The position numbers were made by a program, and so were the translations under genes. From Mycoplasma sp. NEAQ87857 (lineage in GTDB: Bacteria > Bacillota_I > Bacilli_A > Mycoplasmatales > Metamycoplasmataceae), in assembly GCF_009792315.1 (NCBI RefSeq), contig NZ_CP045542.1, positions 434,001 to 498,000 on the forward strand: a stretch of 64,000 bases of DNA, written 5' to 3'. The notes under the pieces are model-generated. The model was given only the letters and a program-made list of their open reading frames with translations, was not told the origin of the DNA and ran no database searches. Shown here piece by piece: positions 10,385-19,881 of this stretch. Each line of letters opens with the position of its first letter. Positions within the stretch are counted from its first letter, which is position 1.

Positions 10385-11644
10385 ATGAATAAACGTAAAA
10401 GTCCAATAGTTAAACCTATTTGCATTAAACAATTCATCTCAAACCATTTAAATAATAAACAAAATATCAAAGTTTATAAGCATTACCTTTTTAAGAAAAC
10501 TAAAGTTGATACAGACTTTTATATTCAAGTGCTATCATCAAAGAGAAAGTTTGACCCTAATCATTTTAACGTATCAAGTGTTATGATAATGGTTGATCGC
10601 CTAAAGAGTAATAATAGCTTAAAAGAGATATCTAAAGAGCTTGGATTTAGTCGTAAAAGCATTGTTTCAAACTTTAATAAACTAATGAAATTTAACGACG
10701 TTAAACACTTTCCAAAACGTCAAAGATGCAATAATTGCGGTCAGTACTTTCAACAAATTCAATGACTTAATATTAAAAATTGATTTGACTCTAGAAACCA
10801 AGCTGAACAACATAGAAACTTTTTACAAAAACAAATTATGAAAAATAGATATAAAGATTTCTTTGTTTATTTAAATGAAGTAACTAAAAATTACAATAAG
10901 AACAAATTTAAAAAAGTAAGTGTTAGAGCTATTAAAACTTCTATTTTTAACATTAGACTAAACTTTATAGAAAGCAACCCAAATTCATATATCACTAGCG
11001 AACAAAGTATTTACCACTTACTGAAATTACCATATTTAAACCTTCCTATAGACATTTTACCTATTGTTTCAAAACGTGGGTATAGTTCTGTTTTATCTAG
11101 AAAACAAGTACAAAAGAAAAAGAAAATTGGTTTAAACATAAAATATCGTAGTGAAGAAATTAATTTAAGACAAAACTTTTTTGACTATGAAATGGATACA
11201 GTAGTAGGATCAAAAAGATCTAAAACTGTTCTTTTAACATTACTTAATAGAAAAAGTAGAAAAGCTTACTCAATCAAAATTGGTAGAACTGCTTTAGCTG
11301 CTAAAGAAGGTTTAGAAACCTTAATTAAAGCATTTAATTTAAGAATAGATAGCTTAACAATTGATAATGGATCTGAGAATTATTTATTAGATAAAATTGA
11401 TTGTATAGGACAAATTTATCACTGCGATCCTTATCGATCATCACAAAAAGGTTCAATCGAAAATATGCATAGAGAAATAAGACTATTTTTCCCAAAAGGA
11501 AAAACTTTTGACAACACTTCACAAGAAGAAATTCAAGAGATAATGAACAGAATTAATAACAAAACAAGAAAATCATTAAAATACAATGGGAAGTACTTAT
11601 CACCTAATGAGTACGAAAGAATTCTCTTTGCTCAATCTTGTTAA
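10385..11644 (+). CDS. IS30-family transposase (copy 1)
   Basis: A 419-residue transposase, continuous through TGA (Trp) codons at 10763 and 10781. The N-terminal part has a helix-turn-helix (NSLKEISKELGFSRKSI, about residues 79-95) and a Cys pair in CNNCGQYF. The C-terminal catalytic domain has the IS30 DDE triad: Asp in FDYEMDTVVG, Asp in LTIDNGSEN, and Glu in KGSIENMHREIR, which matches the family signature G-x3-E-N-x2-R-x-I-R. A promoter-like TAGTAAAATATATATAG lies upstream, and AACGAAAGGAAA supplies the Shine-Dalgarno sequence. The frame is intact, so the element may be active. The identical gene recurs at 45803. Confidence 0.93.
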
Positions 11645-11703
11645 ATTTACATAAAAAACAATTTTTCTAACATAAATTTTGAAAATTTTAATTTTGCGAC
11701 TTT

Positions 11704-11723
11704 TGTGTTTTGTACAAAACACA
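11704..11723. terminator. Perfect 20-bp palindrome downstream of the transposase (copy 1)
   Basis: TGTGTTTTGTACAAAACACA followed by TCTTTTTCT. It is probably the transposase terminator and is repeated in copy 2 at 47122-47141. Confidence 0.6.
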
Positions 11724-11894
11724 TCTTTTTCTACATCCTTTTTTAGTAATTTATATGAAATATTATAGAATTTAACTATATAGAACTAGGTACTTGCTTA
11801 AGTACTTTTAAAATCTCTAAAACCAAGAACCGTAAAACTTTAATAAATATATATAATTTTACCACAATACTAGTAAAAATGACATAAAAAATAG

Positions 11895-11933
11895 TATAAT
11901 ACTAATAAAATTTATTTTATTAGTATTAAGGAG
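11895..11933 (+). promoter_or_regulatory. gyrA promoter with an overlapping palindrome
   Basis: A canonical TATAAT at 11895-11900 is followed by a perfect inverted repeat: AATACTAATAAAAT (11898-11911), two T, then ATTTTATTAGTATT (11914-11927). The palindrome overlaps the -10 box and the expected start point and ends directly at the Shine-Dalgarno AAGGAG (11928-11933). It could be an operator, a supercoiling-sensitive cruciform, or a hairpin masking the ribosome-binding site. Supercoiling-dependent control of gyrase genes is known in other bacteria. Confidence 0.55.
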
Positions 11934-11938
11934 CAGCA

Positions 11939-14572
11939 ATGAAAGATAAAACACTGGATAATCCAATTAAACAATCAGAAAAAGAAAATCATAATGAAGT
12001 TGAATTAAACCAAGATATTGAATATGATTATGAAGAAAATAATCGTATGGTATTTAAGAAAAAAACCAAAGTAGAAGCTAAAGAAATTGAAGAAGAAATA
12101 GTTCCTCAAGAAAGTGATGAATACCAAGTTCAATCTCAAATTATTGAAGAAACTACTGAGAGACTAGAACCAATTAAAATTGATTCAGAGATGCGTAATT
12201 CTTTCTTAGAATATGCAATGAGTGTTATTGTTTCACGTGCTTTACCTGACGCTCGTGATGGGTTAAAACCTGTTCATAGACGTATTTTATATGATATGGC
12301 TGAATTAGGAATGACTCCTGCAAGTCAACATCGTAAAAGTGCAAGAATTGTAGGGGATGTATTAGGGAAATACCACCCTCATGGTGATTCTTCAGTTTAT
12401 GAAGCAATGGTTCGTATGGCTCAAGATTTTTCAATGCGTTATCCATTAGTTGATGGTCATGGTAACTTTGGTTCAATTGATGGTGATGGTGCTGCTGCTA
12501 TGAGATATACAGAAGCTAGAATGTCAAAAATAGCAACAGAAATGCTTGATGGTATTAAAAAAGATACAGTTAATTTTGTTGATAACTATGATGCTAGTGA
12601 AATAGAACCTTCGGTATTACCTTCAAGATTTCCTAACTTATTAGTTTCTGGAACTACAGGAATTGCTGTAGGTATGGCTACTGAAATTCCACCACATAAT
12701 TTAGGTGAAACTATAGATGCTGCTATTGCTTTAGCTAGAAATAGTGATATTACTACTAAAGAATTAATGCAATACATTAAAGGACCAGATTTTCCTACTG
12801 GAGCTATTATCTTAGGTACAAAGGGGATTTATGAAGCTTATGAAACAGGGAAAGGAAAGATTGTAGTCCGTTCTAAGTGTGAAGTAGTAGAAAAAGCTAA
12901 TGGTAGATCTCAAATTATTATTCATGAAATACCTTATGCATTAAAGAAAACTACTTTAGTTCAAAAAATTGCTGAACTTCATAAAGATAAAGTAGTTGAA
13001 GGAATTAGTGATCTTAGAGATGAATCTAACCGTGAAGGAATTAGAATTATCTTAGAAGTTAAAAAAGGATTTAACGCTGATATCTTATTAAACAAATTGT
13101 ATCAACGTTCTCAATTACAAAGTAATTTCAACGTTAATATGGTTGCTTTAGTCGATGGAGAACCTAAATTATTAAACTTAAAACAATCTTTAGAAGTTTA
13201 TTTAAAACACCAAAAAGAAGTTGTTGCAAGAAGAATCAGCTTTGATTTAAATAAAGCTCAAGAAAGAGCTCACATTCTTGATGGTTTAACCATTGCAATT
13301 AATAATATTGATCAAGTAATAGAAATCATTAAAAAATCTAAAACCGATAATGAAGCTCAAGATAAATTAGCTGCTAGATTTGATTTAACTGAAAAACAAA
13401 CTAAAGCTATTTTAGATATGAACCTAAGAAGACTTACAGGTTTAAGTATTGAAAAAATGCAATTAGAGCTTGAAGAGTTGCATAAAGAAATTCAATACTA
13501 CCAAAGTATTCTTCAAGATGAAAATAAACTTGTAGAAACCATTATTGATGAATTAACTGAAATTAAAAATAAATACTCTGATCCAAGACGTACTAAAATC
13601 GATGAATCAGGTGTAGGAAATATCTCAGATGAAGATTTAATTCCAGAACGTCCTATTGTTATTACAAGTAGTGTTAATGGATATGTAAAAAGAGTTGATT
13701 TAGATGACTATAATATCCAAAAACGTGGTGGAGTAGGTTCTAGATCAATGAAAACTTATAGCGATGATGATATTAGTAATATCATCAACGCAACTACACA
13801 CACTGATTTATTATTATTCTCAAACTTTGGTAAAGCTTATAAAATTCGTGGTCATCAAATTCCTGAAGGTTCAAAACAATCAAAAGGTATTCCATTTGTT
13901 AATATCATCCCATCATTGAATGTTAATGAAGGTGAAAAAATTATTTCAATCTTAGATGTTCCAAATTATAATGATAATTTATATTTAGCAACTATTACTT
14001 CAAAAGGTATGTTCAAAAAAACAACCTTAGATAACTTTGAAAACATTAGAAGTAACGGATTAAATGCTTTTAAACTTAATGAGGGAGATCAATTAGTTAG
14101 AGCCTTTATTGTTGCTGATGATGATTTAATATTAATCGCTAACAACGATAAACACATTGTTAAATTTGAAGCAAATACAGTTAGAGCTATTGGTAGAAAC
14201 TCATTAGGGGTTAAAGGGATTAACTTAAGCGATGATCAAAAAGTAGTTTCTTGTTCATCATCTAGAGAAGGTGAATACATTTTAACCATTGGAAGTAATG
14301 GATTTGGTAAATTAACCAAACAAGAAGAATTTAGAACCACCAAACGTGGTGCTAAAGGAACTATTGGTATCAATTCAAATAAAGCAGGAAATTTAGTATT
14401 TGCTAGATTTGTTACTTTAGAAGATGAATTATTAATTATAACTGCTAAAGGTATTACTATAAGAACACAAATTGATCAAATTAGTGAAACCTCAAGAAAT
14501 ACTAAAGGGGTAAAAATAATTAACCTTAAAAATGATGATGAAATAGTAGCAATTGATGTTATAAAAAGTTAA
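11939..14572 (+). CDS. gyrA: DNA gyrase subunit A
   Basis: An 877-residue breakage-reunion subunit of gyrase, which introduces negative supercoils with GyrB. The catalytic Tyr is Tyr190 in RYTEARM. The quinolone-resistance region reads [20 protein letters not shown], with Ser at the E. coli 83 position and Glu at 87. [19 protein letters not shown] and a GyrA-box-like QKRGGVG in the C-terminal beta-pinwheel point to GyrA rather than ParC; the box departs from consensus QRRGGKG. The family core begins only at residue 85 ([12 protein letters not shown]), so there is an unusual acidic N-terminal extension of about 75 residues rich in Glu and Lys. The start at 11939 follows AAGGAG. A terminator follows the stop. 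Confidence 0.95.
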   Translation: MKDKTLDNPIKQSEKENHNEVELNQDIEYDYEENNRMVFKKKTKVEAKEIEEEIVPQESDEYQVQSQIIEETTERLEPIKIDSEMRNSFLEYAMSVIVSRALPDARDGLKPVHRRILYDMAELGMTPASQHRKSARIVGDVLGKYHPHGDSSVYEAMVRMAQDFSMRYPLVDGHGNFGSIDGDGAAAMRYTEARMSKIATEMLDGIKKDTVNFVDNYDASEIEPSVLPSRFPNLLVSGTTGIAVGMATEIPPHNLGETIDAAIALARNSDITTKELMQYIKGPDFPTGAIILGTKGIYEAYETGKGKIVVRSKCEVVEKANGRSQIIIHEIPYALKKTTLVQKIAELHKDKVVEGISDLRDESNREGIRIILEVKKGFNADILLNKLYQRSQLQSNFNVNMVALVDGEPKLLNLKQSLEVYLKHQKEVVARRISFDLNKAQERAHILDGLTIAINNIDQVIEIIKKSKTDNEAQDKLAARFDLTEKQTKAILDMNLRRLTGLSIEKMQLELEELHKEIQYYQSILQDENKLVETIIDELTEIKNKYSDPRRTKIDESGVGNISDEDLIPERPIVITSSVNGYVKRVDLDDYNIQKRGGVGSRSMKTYSDDDISNIINATTHTDLLLFSNFGKAYKIRGHQIPEGSKQSKGIPFVNIIPSLNVNEGEKIISILDVPNYNDNLYLATITSKGMFKKTTLDNFENIRSNGLNAFKLNEGDQLVRAFIVADDDLILIANNDKHIVKFEANTVRAIGRNSLGVKGINLSDDQKVVSCSSSREGEYILTIGSNGFGKLTKQEEFRTTKRGAKGTIGINSNKAGNLVFARFVTLEDELLIITAKGITIRTQIDQISETSRNTKGVKIINLKNDDEIVAIDVIKS

Positions 14573-14597
14573 AAAGTGCAAAAAACGCACTTTTTTT
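14573..14597 (+). terminator. Terminator of gyrA
   Basis: AAAAGTGC, a loop of A, then GCACTTTTTTT, beginning right after the gyrA stop. Confidence 0.8.
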
Positions 14598-14628
14598 AAT
14601 AAAAAATTAACTTTTTTTATTTTTTAAG

Positions 14629-14640
14629 AGTAAAATATAA
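14629..14640 (+). promoter_or_regulatory. Promoter of the first Cys-rich gene
   Basis: GAGTAAAATATAA matches this genome's recurrent -10 string (TAAAAT at 14631-14636). It lies 49 bases before the ATG, and an AAGGGGGA Shine-Dalgarno sequence at about 14674-14681 stands directly before the start. Confidence 0.55.
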
Positions 14641-14684
14641 ATGAAATAAAGTTAACAATATTTCATTTAATCAAGGGGGAAATT

Positions 14685-15140
14685 ATGAAATCAACCAAAA
14701 AAACTTGCAAAACAAATTGTTGCTCAACTAGTGTTTGTGAAACTAAAACAAACCAAGAAGCTCAATGTTGTCTAGATCAATGCAATTGCAATGAATGTCA
14801 ATGTGCTAAAGAATGCCAACAACCTTCAAAAACCAAAGATTGCAAATGCAATACCACTAATACTTGTGATGAATCAAATGATTCTTGTGCTGAACAAGAT
14901 GAATGTAATACTTGCGAAATGCAAAGCTCTTGTGAATGTGAAATTACTAATAATTGCCAATGTGATCCAAAAGATCATTGCAAAGATGATGCTGAATGCA
15001 ATGAATGTAATGAAGAAGATTCTTGTGATTGTGATGATGAAACAGATTGTGATTTAGATTGCAACGATTGTGTTTGTGATCAATTAGATCAATGTGTTTG
15101 TGAAAATTGCAATTGCAAAGAATGTGAATGTGATCTATAA
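14685..15140 (+). CDS. Extremely cysteine-rich acidic protein
   Basis: A 151-residue protein with 36 Cys (24%), plus many Asp, Glu, Asn and Gln, and almost no hydrophobic residues. It has no signal peptide or membrane segment, so it is probably cytosolic. The cysteines are clustered: C-x-C-x2-C-x-C units occur at residues 33-40 (CNCNECQC) and, overlapping, at 137-149. Between them are CxC and C-x2-C pairs spaced by acidic residues (for example CDCDDETDCDLDC). Such clusters suggest binding of soft metal ions, as in metallothioneins, or a thiol reservoir, but I recognise no known family. The good Shine-Dalgarno sequence and separate promoter argue that it is a real gene, although overlapping frames are also open. 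The next gene encodes a relative. Confidence 0.85.
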   Translation: MKSTKKTCKTNCCSTSVCETKTNQEAQCCLDQCNCNECQCAKECQQPSKTKDCKCNTTNTCDESNDSCAEQDECNTCEMQSSCECEITNNCQCDPKDHCKDDAECNECNEEDSCDCDDETDCDLDCNDCVCDQLDQCVCENCNCKECECDL

Positions 15141-15207
15141 TAAATTGGAAATTTTTGCAAATTTCAATCACTATATTTGCTGTTTATTATAAATAGTAAG
15201 TAAATTA

Positions 15208-15242
15208 AGTAAAATATTATTAGGGAAACCTAATAATATTTT
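15208..15242 (+). promoter_or_regulatory. Promoter and palindrome ahead of the second Cys-rich gene
   Basis: AGTAAAATAT (15208-15217) supplies a -10 box. A perfect 14-bp inverted repeat, AAAATATTATTAGG - GAAA - CCTAATAATATTTT (15211-15242), overlaps it and the expected start point. In RNA the loop would be a GAAA tetraloop. It could be an operator, an mRNA-stabilising 5' hairpin, or a terminator for the gene before. Confidence 0.5.
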
Positions 15243-15262
15243 TATTTACAAAGGATGATAAA

Positions 15263-15574
15263 ATGAAAAACTCCAAACTTGCTAAATGCAAAAAAGTTCC
15301 TACATATGAAAAAGATGTAGATATTTTTCACAAAAAAGATAAAAATAAGGAAATAGATTTTGGTAGACTTTCAAAACTTGATAAAGAAGAATTAAAAAGC
15401 TACGATAAAGAAGAAACAACCAAAGAATGTCATTGTAGTCAATGTACTTGTGAATCTTCAGATTTATGTAATGAATGCACAAATTGTACTTGTGCTAATG
15501 ATTATGAACCTGATGATGAAATCATTGAAGAAGATATTATATTTGATCTAATGGATCAAGATTCAAAAGCTTAA
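15263..15574 (+). CDS. Cysteine-cluster protein, relative of the upstream Cys-rich protein
   Basis: A 103-residue soluble protein in three parts. Residues 1-54 are Lys- and Asp/Glu-rich with a single Cys9. Residues 56-77 carry eight Cys in ECHCSQCTC and CNECTNCTC, the same C-x-C-x2-C-x-C pattern as the preceding gene product. Residues 78-103 form a strongly acidic tail (DDEIIEEDIIFD). The Shine-Dalgarno sequence is AAAGGATG, eight or so bases before the ATG. The shared Cys motif and adjacency suggest a common function, perhaps metal handling with this protein as donor, acceptor or sensor; this is inference. I recognise no family. The 122-base gap to the previous gene holds a weak hairpin and its own promoter. 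Confidence 0.8.
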   Translation: MKNSKLAKCKKVPTYEKDVDIFHKKDKNKEIDFGRLSKLDKEELKSYDKEETTKECHCSQCTCESSDLCNECTNCTCANDYEPDDEIIEEDIIFDLMDQDSKA

Positions 15575-15580
15575 TAATAT

Positions 15581-15611
15581 AAAAAAATCAACCTTAATGG
15601 TTGATTTTTTT
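15581..15611. terminator. Bidirectional terminator between the Cys-rich gene and the opp operon
   Basis: AAAAATCAACC/GGTTGATTTTT with a five-base loop, flanked by A and T runs. It serves the plus-strand gene and the end of the minus-strand operon. Confidence 0.8.
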
Positions 15612-15612
15612 A

Positions 15613-17316
15613 TTAAACTTCTGCAGATCTTGAACCAGGTCTTATTCTATTGGTGTTCGCAATTCTTTTAGCTGTGTTTTTTAGATAATTAAATGATTGA
15701 AATTCTGGAGTGTCTAATGAAAGTTTTGCTCCTTCAGACTCATCACCTTTAATCAATTGAATAATATCTTCATCAAACACTTTATTTCTAGTAACATAAT
15801 CTACCGCTGCTAATAATTTGCTTATCGCAACTGATAATGAAGCATCGTCTATAATATTATTTTTCATAACATATTGCATTTCATTTCTACCAGGTATTGA
15901 TCTTAATTCAAAAAATTCTTCAACAATTTTATTGTGTAATAATTGTAACTCTAAATATTTAACTTTTTGTGAATCGCTTAATTCGTTATCAGCGAAAGTA
16001 GGAAATACATTAGCAAAAGATAATCCTTGGAATTCAGGAATTTCGTTATAATATTTTCTTACATCATTTATTGTAGTAAATGAAGTACCTTTCTTTCCTA
16101 AACTGTATCTACTTTTTATGTTGTTAAGACTTTTTACTCCACTAGGTAAAGGATTACCTTCTGAAACAATTAATGCACCATAAGTACCTGCATCTAATAT
16201 TTCGATGTAGTTAAAATTATAATTAAGTTTATCTAACACATCAACTACTTTATTTCATTCGTTTATTAAATTAGTAGCTTGTTCAACTGTTGGTTCTTCA
16301 TAAGAATATAGTTGTGTTTGATCTTTTAATCATTTGAAAGCTTCTTGGTATTTTCTGTAGGTAGTAAAAGTGTATTTTTTATCTACAGTACCACTTAAAG
16401 TATGTTTAATAATTGAATAATAAACTTTTTTAACACCATCATCTGCTAAAAATGCTTGATATTTAGCAAGTAAATCATCATAGTAATTTTTATATTCCAC
16501 TAAAAATTGATCAATTGTTGAAGAATTAAATCTTGGAGCTTTTGCACTGTATGCTGATTTTAAGCTTAATAATTTTTCTTTTGCATCATCTGAAGTTAAA
16601 TCACTAGCGGTGATTGTATCTGGTTTTTGATTAGACAATTGAACTAAGTTTTGAATTTTGCCTTTTAAAACACTGATATTGTATCTTATTTCACTTGCTT
16701 GCAATGTTTTATTTAATAGGTCAAAAACTTTATCAAATTCAGCTTGATATTCAGGTAATTTAGCTTTCTCTTCTTCTGAAGAATCGCTCTTCATAGCTTT
16801 AACAACTTTTTCTCTTAAAGTAAATAAATCATAAAATTTGCTTAACTTAGCGAAGTATAATTTATTTTCTTTATTTAATGCAAAATTGATTTTATCTAAT
16901 AAAGTAGCATTTGCTGCAGGTTGCTCATCGTTGTTTCATAAATTAGCAACTGTAGGAATTGAAGGTGTTGGTTGAGAAGGTTGATTATTATTTTCTTCAC
17001 CACCTTTATTTGGTTGTTCTGGATTTGAGTTACTTGGATTTTCAGTTCCTGATCCTGACTGATTTCCTCCTCCTGGGTTTTGATTTCCAGGATTTGAATT
17101 AGTTGGATTTTCTGTCCCTGACTGATTTCCTCCTCCTGGGGTTTGATTTCCTGGTGTTTGTGTTCCCGGGGTTTGTGTTCCAGGGGTTTGTGTTCCAGGG
17201 GTTTGAGTACCAGGATTTGTTGGTTTTTTAGCATCATTACTACATGCAATGGCAACTAATGGTGTAATTGCACTTGCTGTAGCAGTTAATGTTAATAATA
17301 ATTTTTTAAATTTCAT
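15613..17316 (-). CDS. Surface lipoprotein with Pro/Gly/Thr tandem repeats (last gene of the opp operon)
   Basis: A 567-residue lipoprotein. It has signal peptide MKFKKLLLTLTATAS and lipobox AIAC with Cys at about residue 25. Residues about 30-105 are a low-complexity stalk: five 15-bp units encode PGTQT-type pentapeptides, followed by a near-duplicate segment around NPGNQNPGGGNQSG and NPEQPNKGG. The remaining 450 residues are helical and Lys/Asn/Leu-rich with no recognised domain. The ATG at 17316 lies 10 bases after the oppF stop with AAAGGAA between them, so it belongs to the operon. Longer in-frame starts lie inside oppF and are unlikely. The stalk probably spaces a binding domain away from the membrane, and its repeats could vary in number. 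Confidence 0.85.
17141..17215 (-). repeat. 15-bp tandem repeat, five units
   Basis: Five consecutive units of the form GTTTGtGTTCCaGGG on the plus strand. The three central ones are nearly identical (one C/A difference) and the outer two degenerate. They encode the pentapeptide PGTQT in the lipoprotein stalk. The unit keeps the reading frame, so copy-number change would alter length only. Confidence 0.85.
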
Positions 17317-17326
17317 ATTTATTCCT

Positions 17327-18649
17327 TTATTTATAATTACCTTGTTTTCATTCTTCAACTTCTTCTAAAGTAGCTAAAACATAATGGTCATCATTAATTT
17401 TTACTCACTCAGGTTGATTTTGCTCATTATAATTATGTATTTGTGGGTTATATACATAACCAATTAAGCTACCTTTATTCCCATGAATTGAAGGAACTGC
17501 ATCTAAAAGACTCTTGGTATATGGATGAAGTGATTTTTTCATAATCTCTTCAGTTGATCCAACTTCTAATAATCTTCCTTTATTCATAACAGCAATTCTA
17601 TCTGAAATATATTCAACCATTCTTAAATCGTGAGCAATAAATAAAATAGTTAAATCAAACTTTTCTTTTAAATCGTTGAATATATTAACAACTTGAGCTT
17701 GAATAGAAACGTCTAATGCTGATATAGGTTCATCAGCAACTAATAACTGTGGTCTTAAAACCACTGAACGAGAAATACCAATTCTTTGTTGTTGTCCTCC
17801 TGAAAATTCTAAAGGATAACGTCTAAGAACTGATTCATCTAAACCAACACTTTTTAAAATGTCTTTAACTAGTTGTCTTTTACATTCTTTTTCAGACATT
17901 TTATTTAATTGATCACGTTTAGATAATTGAGCAGTTAAATATTCTACAGCTTCTTTAGTTTCTTCTAATTGATTTAAATCTTTTAATAATTGAATGTATA
18001 AAGCTTCATAAGCTCTATCTTCATTAAAAGCAACTTCTGCTGATAGTTGTTTTTGGTATTCATTGAATAATGATGCATGTTTTTGTTCATCTAAAAATTC
18101 TTTGTATAAATGTTCTTGCACTTCTTGATCAAAGTTATATAAGAAAATCTCTTTAGCATTTTTAGTATTATTCAATCCTTCAGATACAACAGCTTCAACA
18201 TTAACATGAGGGTTAAGTGAGTTAGCTGGATCTTGAAAAATCATTTGAACTTTATTAACCATAAAGTTTTCAATTTCTAAATACTCTTTTAGCTTTTTAC
18301 CAAATTTTAAACCTCTTTTAAGTTTTCTTGGTAATGTTCTGTTTAATAGTTTAATTTCTCCAAAACTATAAGGTACTAAACCAACTAAAGTTTTTCCAAT
18401 AGTTGATTTACCACTTCCAGATTCACCAACTAAACCTAAAACTTCACCTTTATATATATTTAAACAAAAATCGCTAACAGCTTTAAATGCTTTTGAACCA
18501 CTTCCGTAAGTAATATCAACATTTTGCAATGAAGCTAAAATAGTTTCATTGTGTTTAGGAGTAAGCATGTCTTGTGTACCTTTAACTTGTTTACGAATGA
18601 TTTCTTCTTTAAGAAATCATTTTTTTCTAACTTCAATAAAATCTGACAT
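17327..18649 (-). CDS. oppF: Oligopeptide ABC transporter ATP-binding protein OppF
   Basis: A 440-residue ATPase of the oligopeptide importer. It has Walker A GESGSGKST, Q-loop IFQDPANSLNP, signature SGGQQQRIG, Walker B LLVADEPISALD and switch His in FIAHDLR. Between the Q-loop and the signature lies an insertion of about 110 mostly helical, charged residues that is absent from typical OppF and explains the length (usual size about 310-330). The ATG at 18647-18649 begins one base after the oppD stop; a downstream Met at 18568 is possible but lacks the tight coupling. The tail extends through two TGA Trp codons to TAA at 17327. It pairs with OppD on the cytoplasmic face. Confidence 0.92.
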
Positions 18650-18650
18650 C

Positions 18651-19874
18651 TTATTTATTAGCTTCTTGTTTAGCTAAATACTCCTTTCATAATTTTTGAA
18701 TTAATTTTGGTGGTTCATACTCTGGTGCATTTTTATCTAATAAAGCTGATTTAACCCTATGAGTTTCTGATACATAGTAAAAATCAGGTTCTTTTTCAAA
18801 ATCAATCATTAAAGCATAATCATTTCTGACTGCAAAAGCATCTCCAACAATATTATTTAAGTTTGAAGGTACTGAACCTCTAATAGTAGCTAATCTTGAT
18901 CCAATGTTAACATCTGGCATACTTAGAATTAATCCTCAAGTATAAGGGTGTTGAGGGTATTCTAGAATTTCTTCTGCAGTACCTTCTTCAATAATTTGTC
19001 CTGCATACATAATAGAAATATAATCACTAATTGATGCAACCACTCCTAAATCATGAGTTATAAACACAATTGATAACTTAAGTTTTTCTTGCAGATCTTT
19101 TACAACATCTAATACTAAAGCTTGAACAGTAGGGTCTAATGCTGTAGTTGGTTCATCCATAACTAAAATTTTAGGTTCTAAAGCAACAATAGCAGCAATA
19201 ACTACCCGTTGAATCATTCCTCCAGACATTTCATGTGGATAAAGTTTCATAACTGCTTCAGGGTCGTTAATTTTAGTTAATTTTAAAAATTCTATAGCTC
19301 TTTGATATGCTTCTTTTTTAGTTTTTACTACTTTATTTAAAAGCATACCTTCCATAATTTGTGGACCAACTTTCATAGTTGGATTTAAAGTAGACATAGG
19401 GTTTTGAAAAACTGCTGAAACTACTTTACCACGATAGTGAGATCTTTCTCAATCTCTAAATGAAAATTTCTCAACGTTATTGTTATATAACTTAACTTCT
19501 CCAGAATCAATAACTGCATTATCTCCAGTTAAACCATATAATAAAGAAGTTATAACTGATTTACCACTACCACTTTCACCAATGATTGAATGCACTTTTC
19601 CTTCATAAATTTTAATACTTGGACCTCTGAGAACTTTATTTTTTTCTCCAGGTCTAGCAGGATTTAAGAAAGATAAATGAATATCATTAATTTCTGCAGC
19701 AATTTTTAATTTGGTTCCATCTTTAAATTCTTGATATTGTACATTTTTATAAAACTCATCTCAATTAAAACTACTTCTTCTTGATTTGAAATTGAATTTA
19801 TCTTTTACTTTAGCAACAAATGCTTGAAAAACATTAGAGGAATTAGTTTGATTATTTTGATTATCTTTTTGCAT
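18651..19874 (-). CDS. oppD: Oligopeptide ABC transporter ATP-binding protein OppD
   Basis: A 407-residue ATPase with Walker A IIGESGSGKSV, Q-loop VFQNPMSTLNPT, signature MSGGMIQRV, Walker B ILVMDEPTTALD and switch VFITHDLG. The C-terminal oligopeptide-type extension (about 80 residues) follows the usual core. About 65 residues precede the usual start of the fold and look polar and unstructured. Two ATG codons stand in tandem (19875-19877 and 19872-19874); the second has better spacing from AGGAG and is chosen. That Shine-Dalgarno sequence overlaps the oppC stop (TAGGAG), which implies translational coupling. Confidence 0.92.
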
Positions 19875-19881
19875 CATTCTC

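Larger units (their letters stand above)
10280..11849 (+). mobile_element. IS30-family insertion sequence, copy 1
   Basis: A 1,570-bp element defined by comparison with the second copy at 45698-47267 (constant offset 35,418); I saw no difference between them. The ends form an imperfect inverted repeat: TATTCATTAAA at the left against TATTTATTAAA at the right (reverse complement), and further in both share ACGGTTC and GGTTT. It carries one transposase gene. The left end holds a strong hairpin (10290-10325) and the right non-coding part a perfect 20-bp palindrome (11704-11723), both probably terminators that insulate the transposase. Confidence 0.9.

Noticed and set aside
10763-10840. Transposase split into two ORFs by programmed frameshift
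   Set aside because: Both halves are in the same frame, separated only by TGA codons, which are Trp here.
14791-15171. Two further open frames overlapping the first Cys-rich gene, one on each strand
   Set aside because: They are by-products of its repetitive TGT/TGC/GAT/AAT composition, without start signals. The Cys-rich frame has the promoter, Shine-Dalgarno sequence and a motif shared with the next gene.
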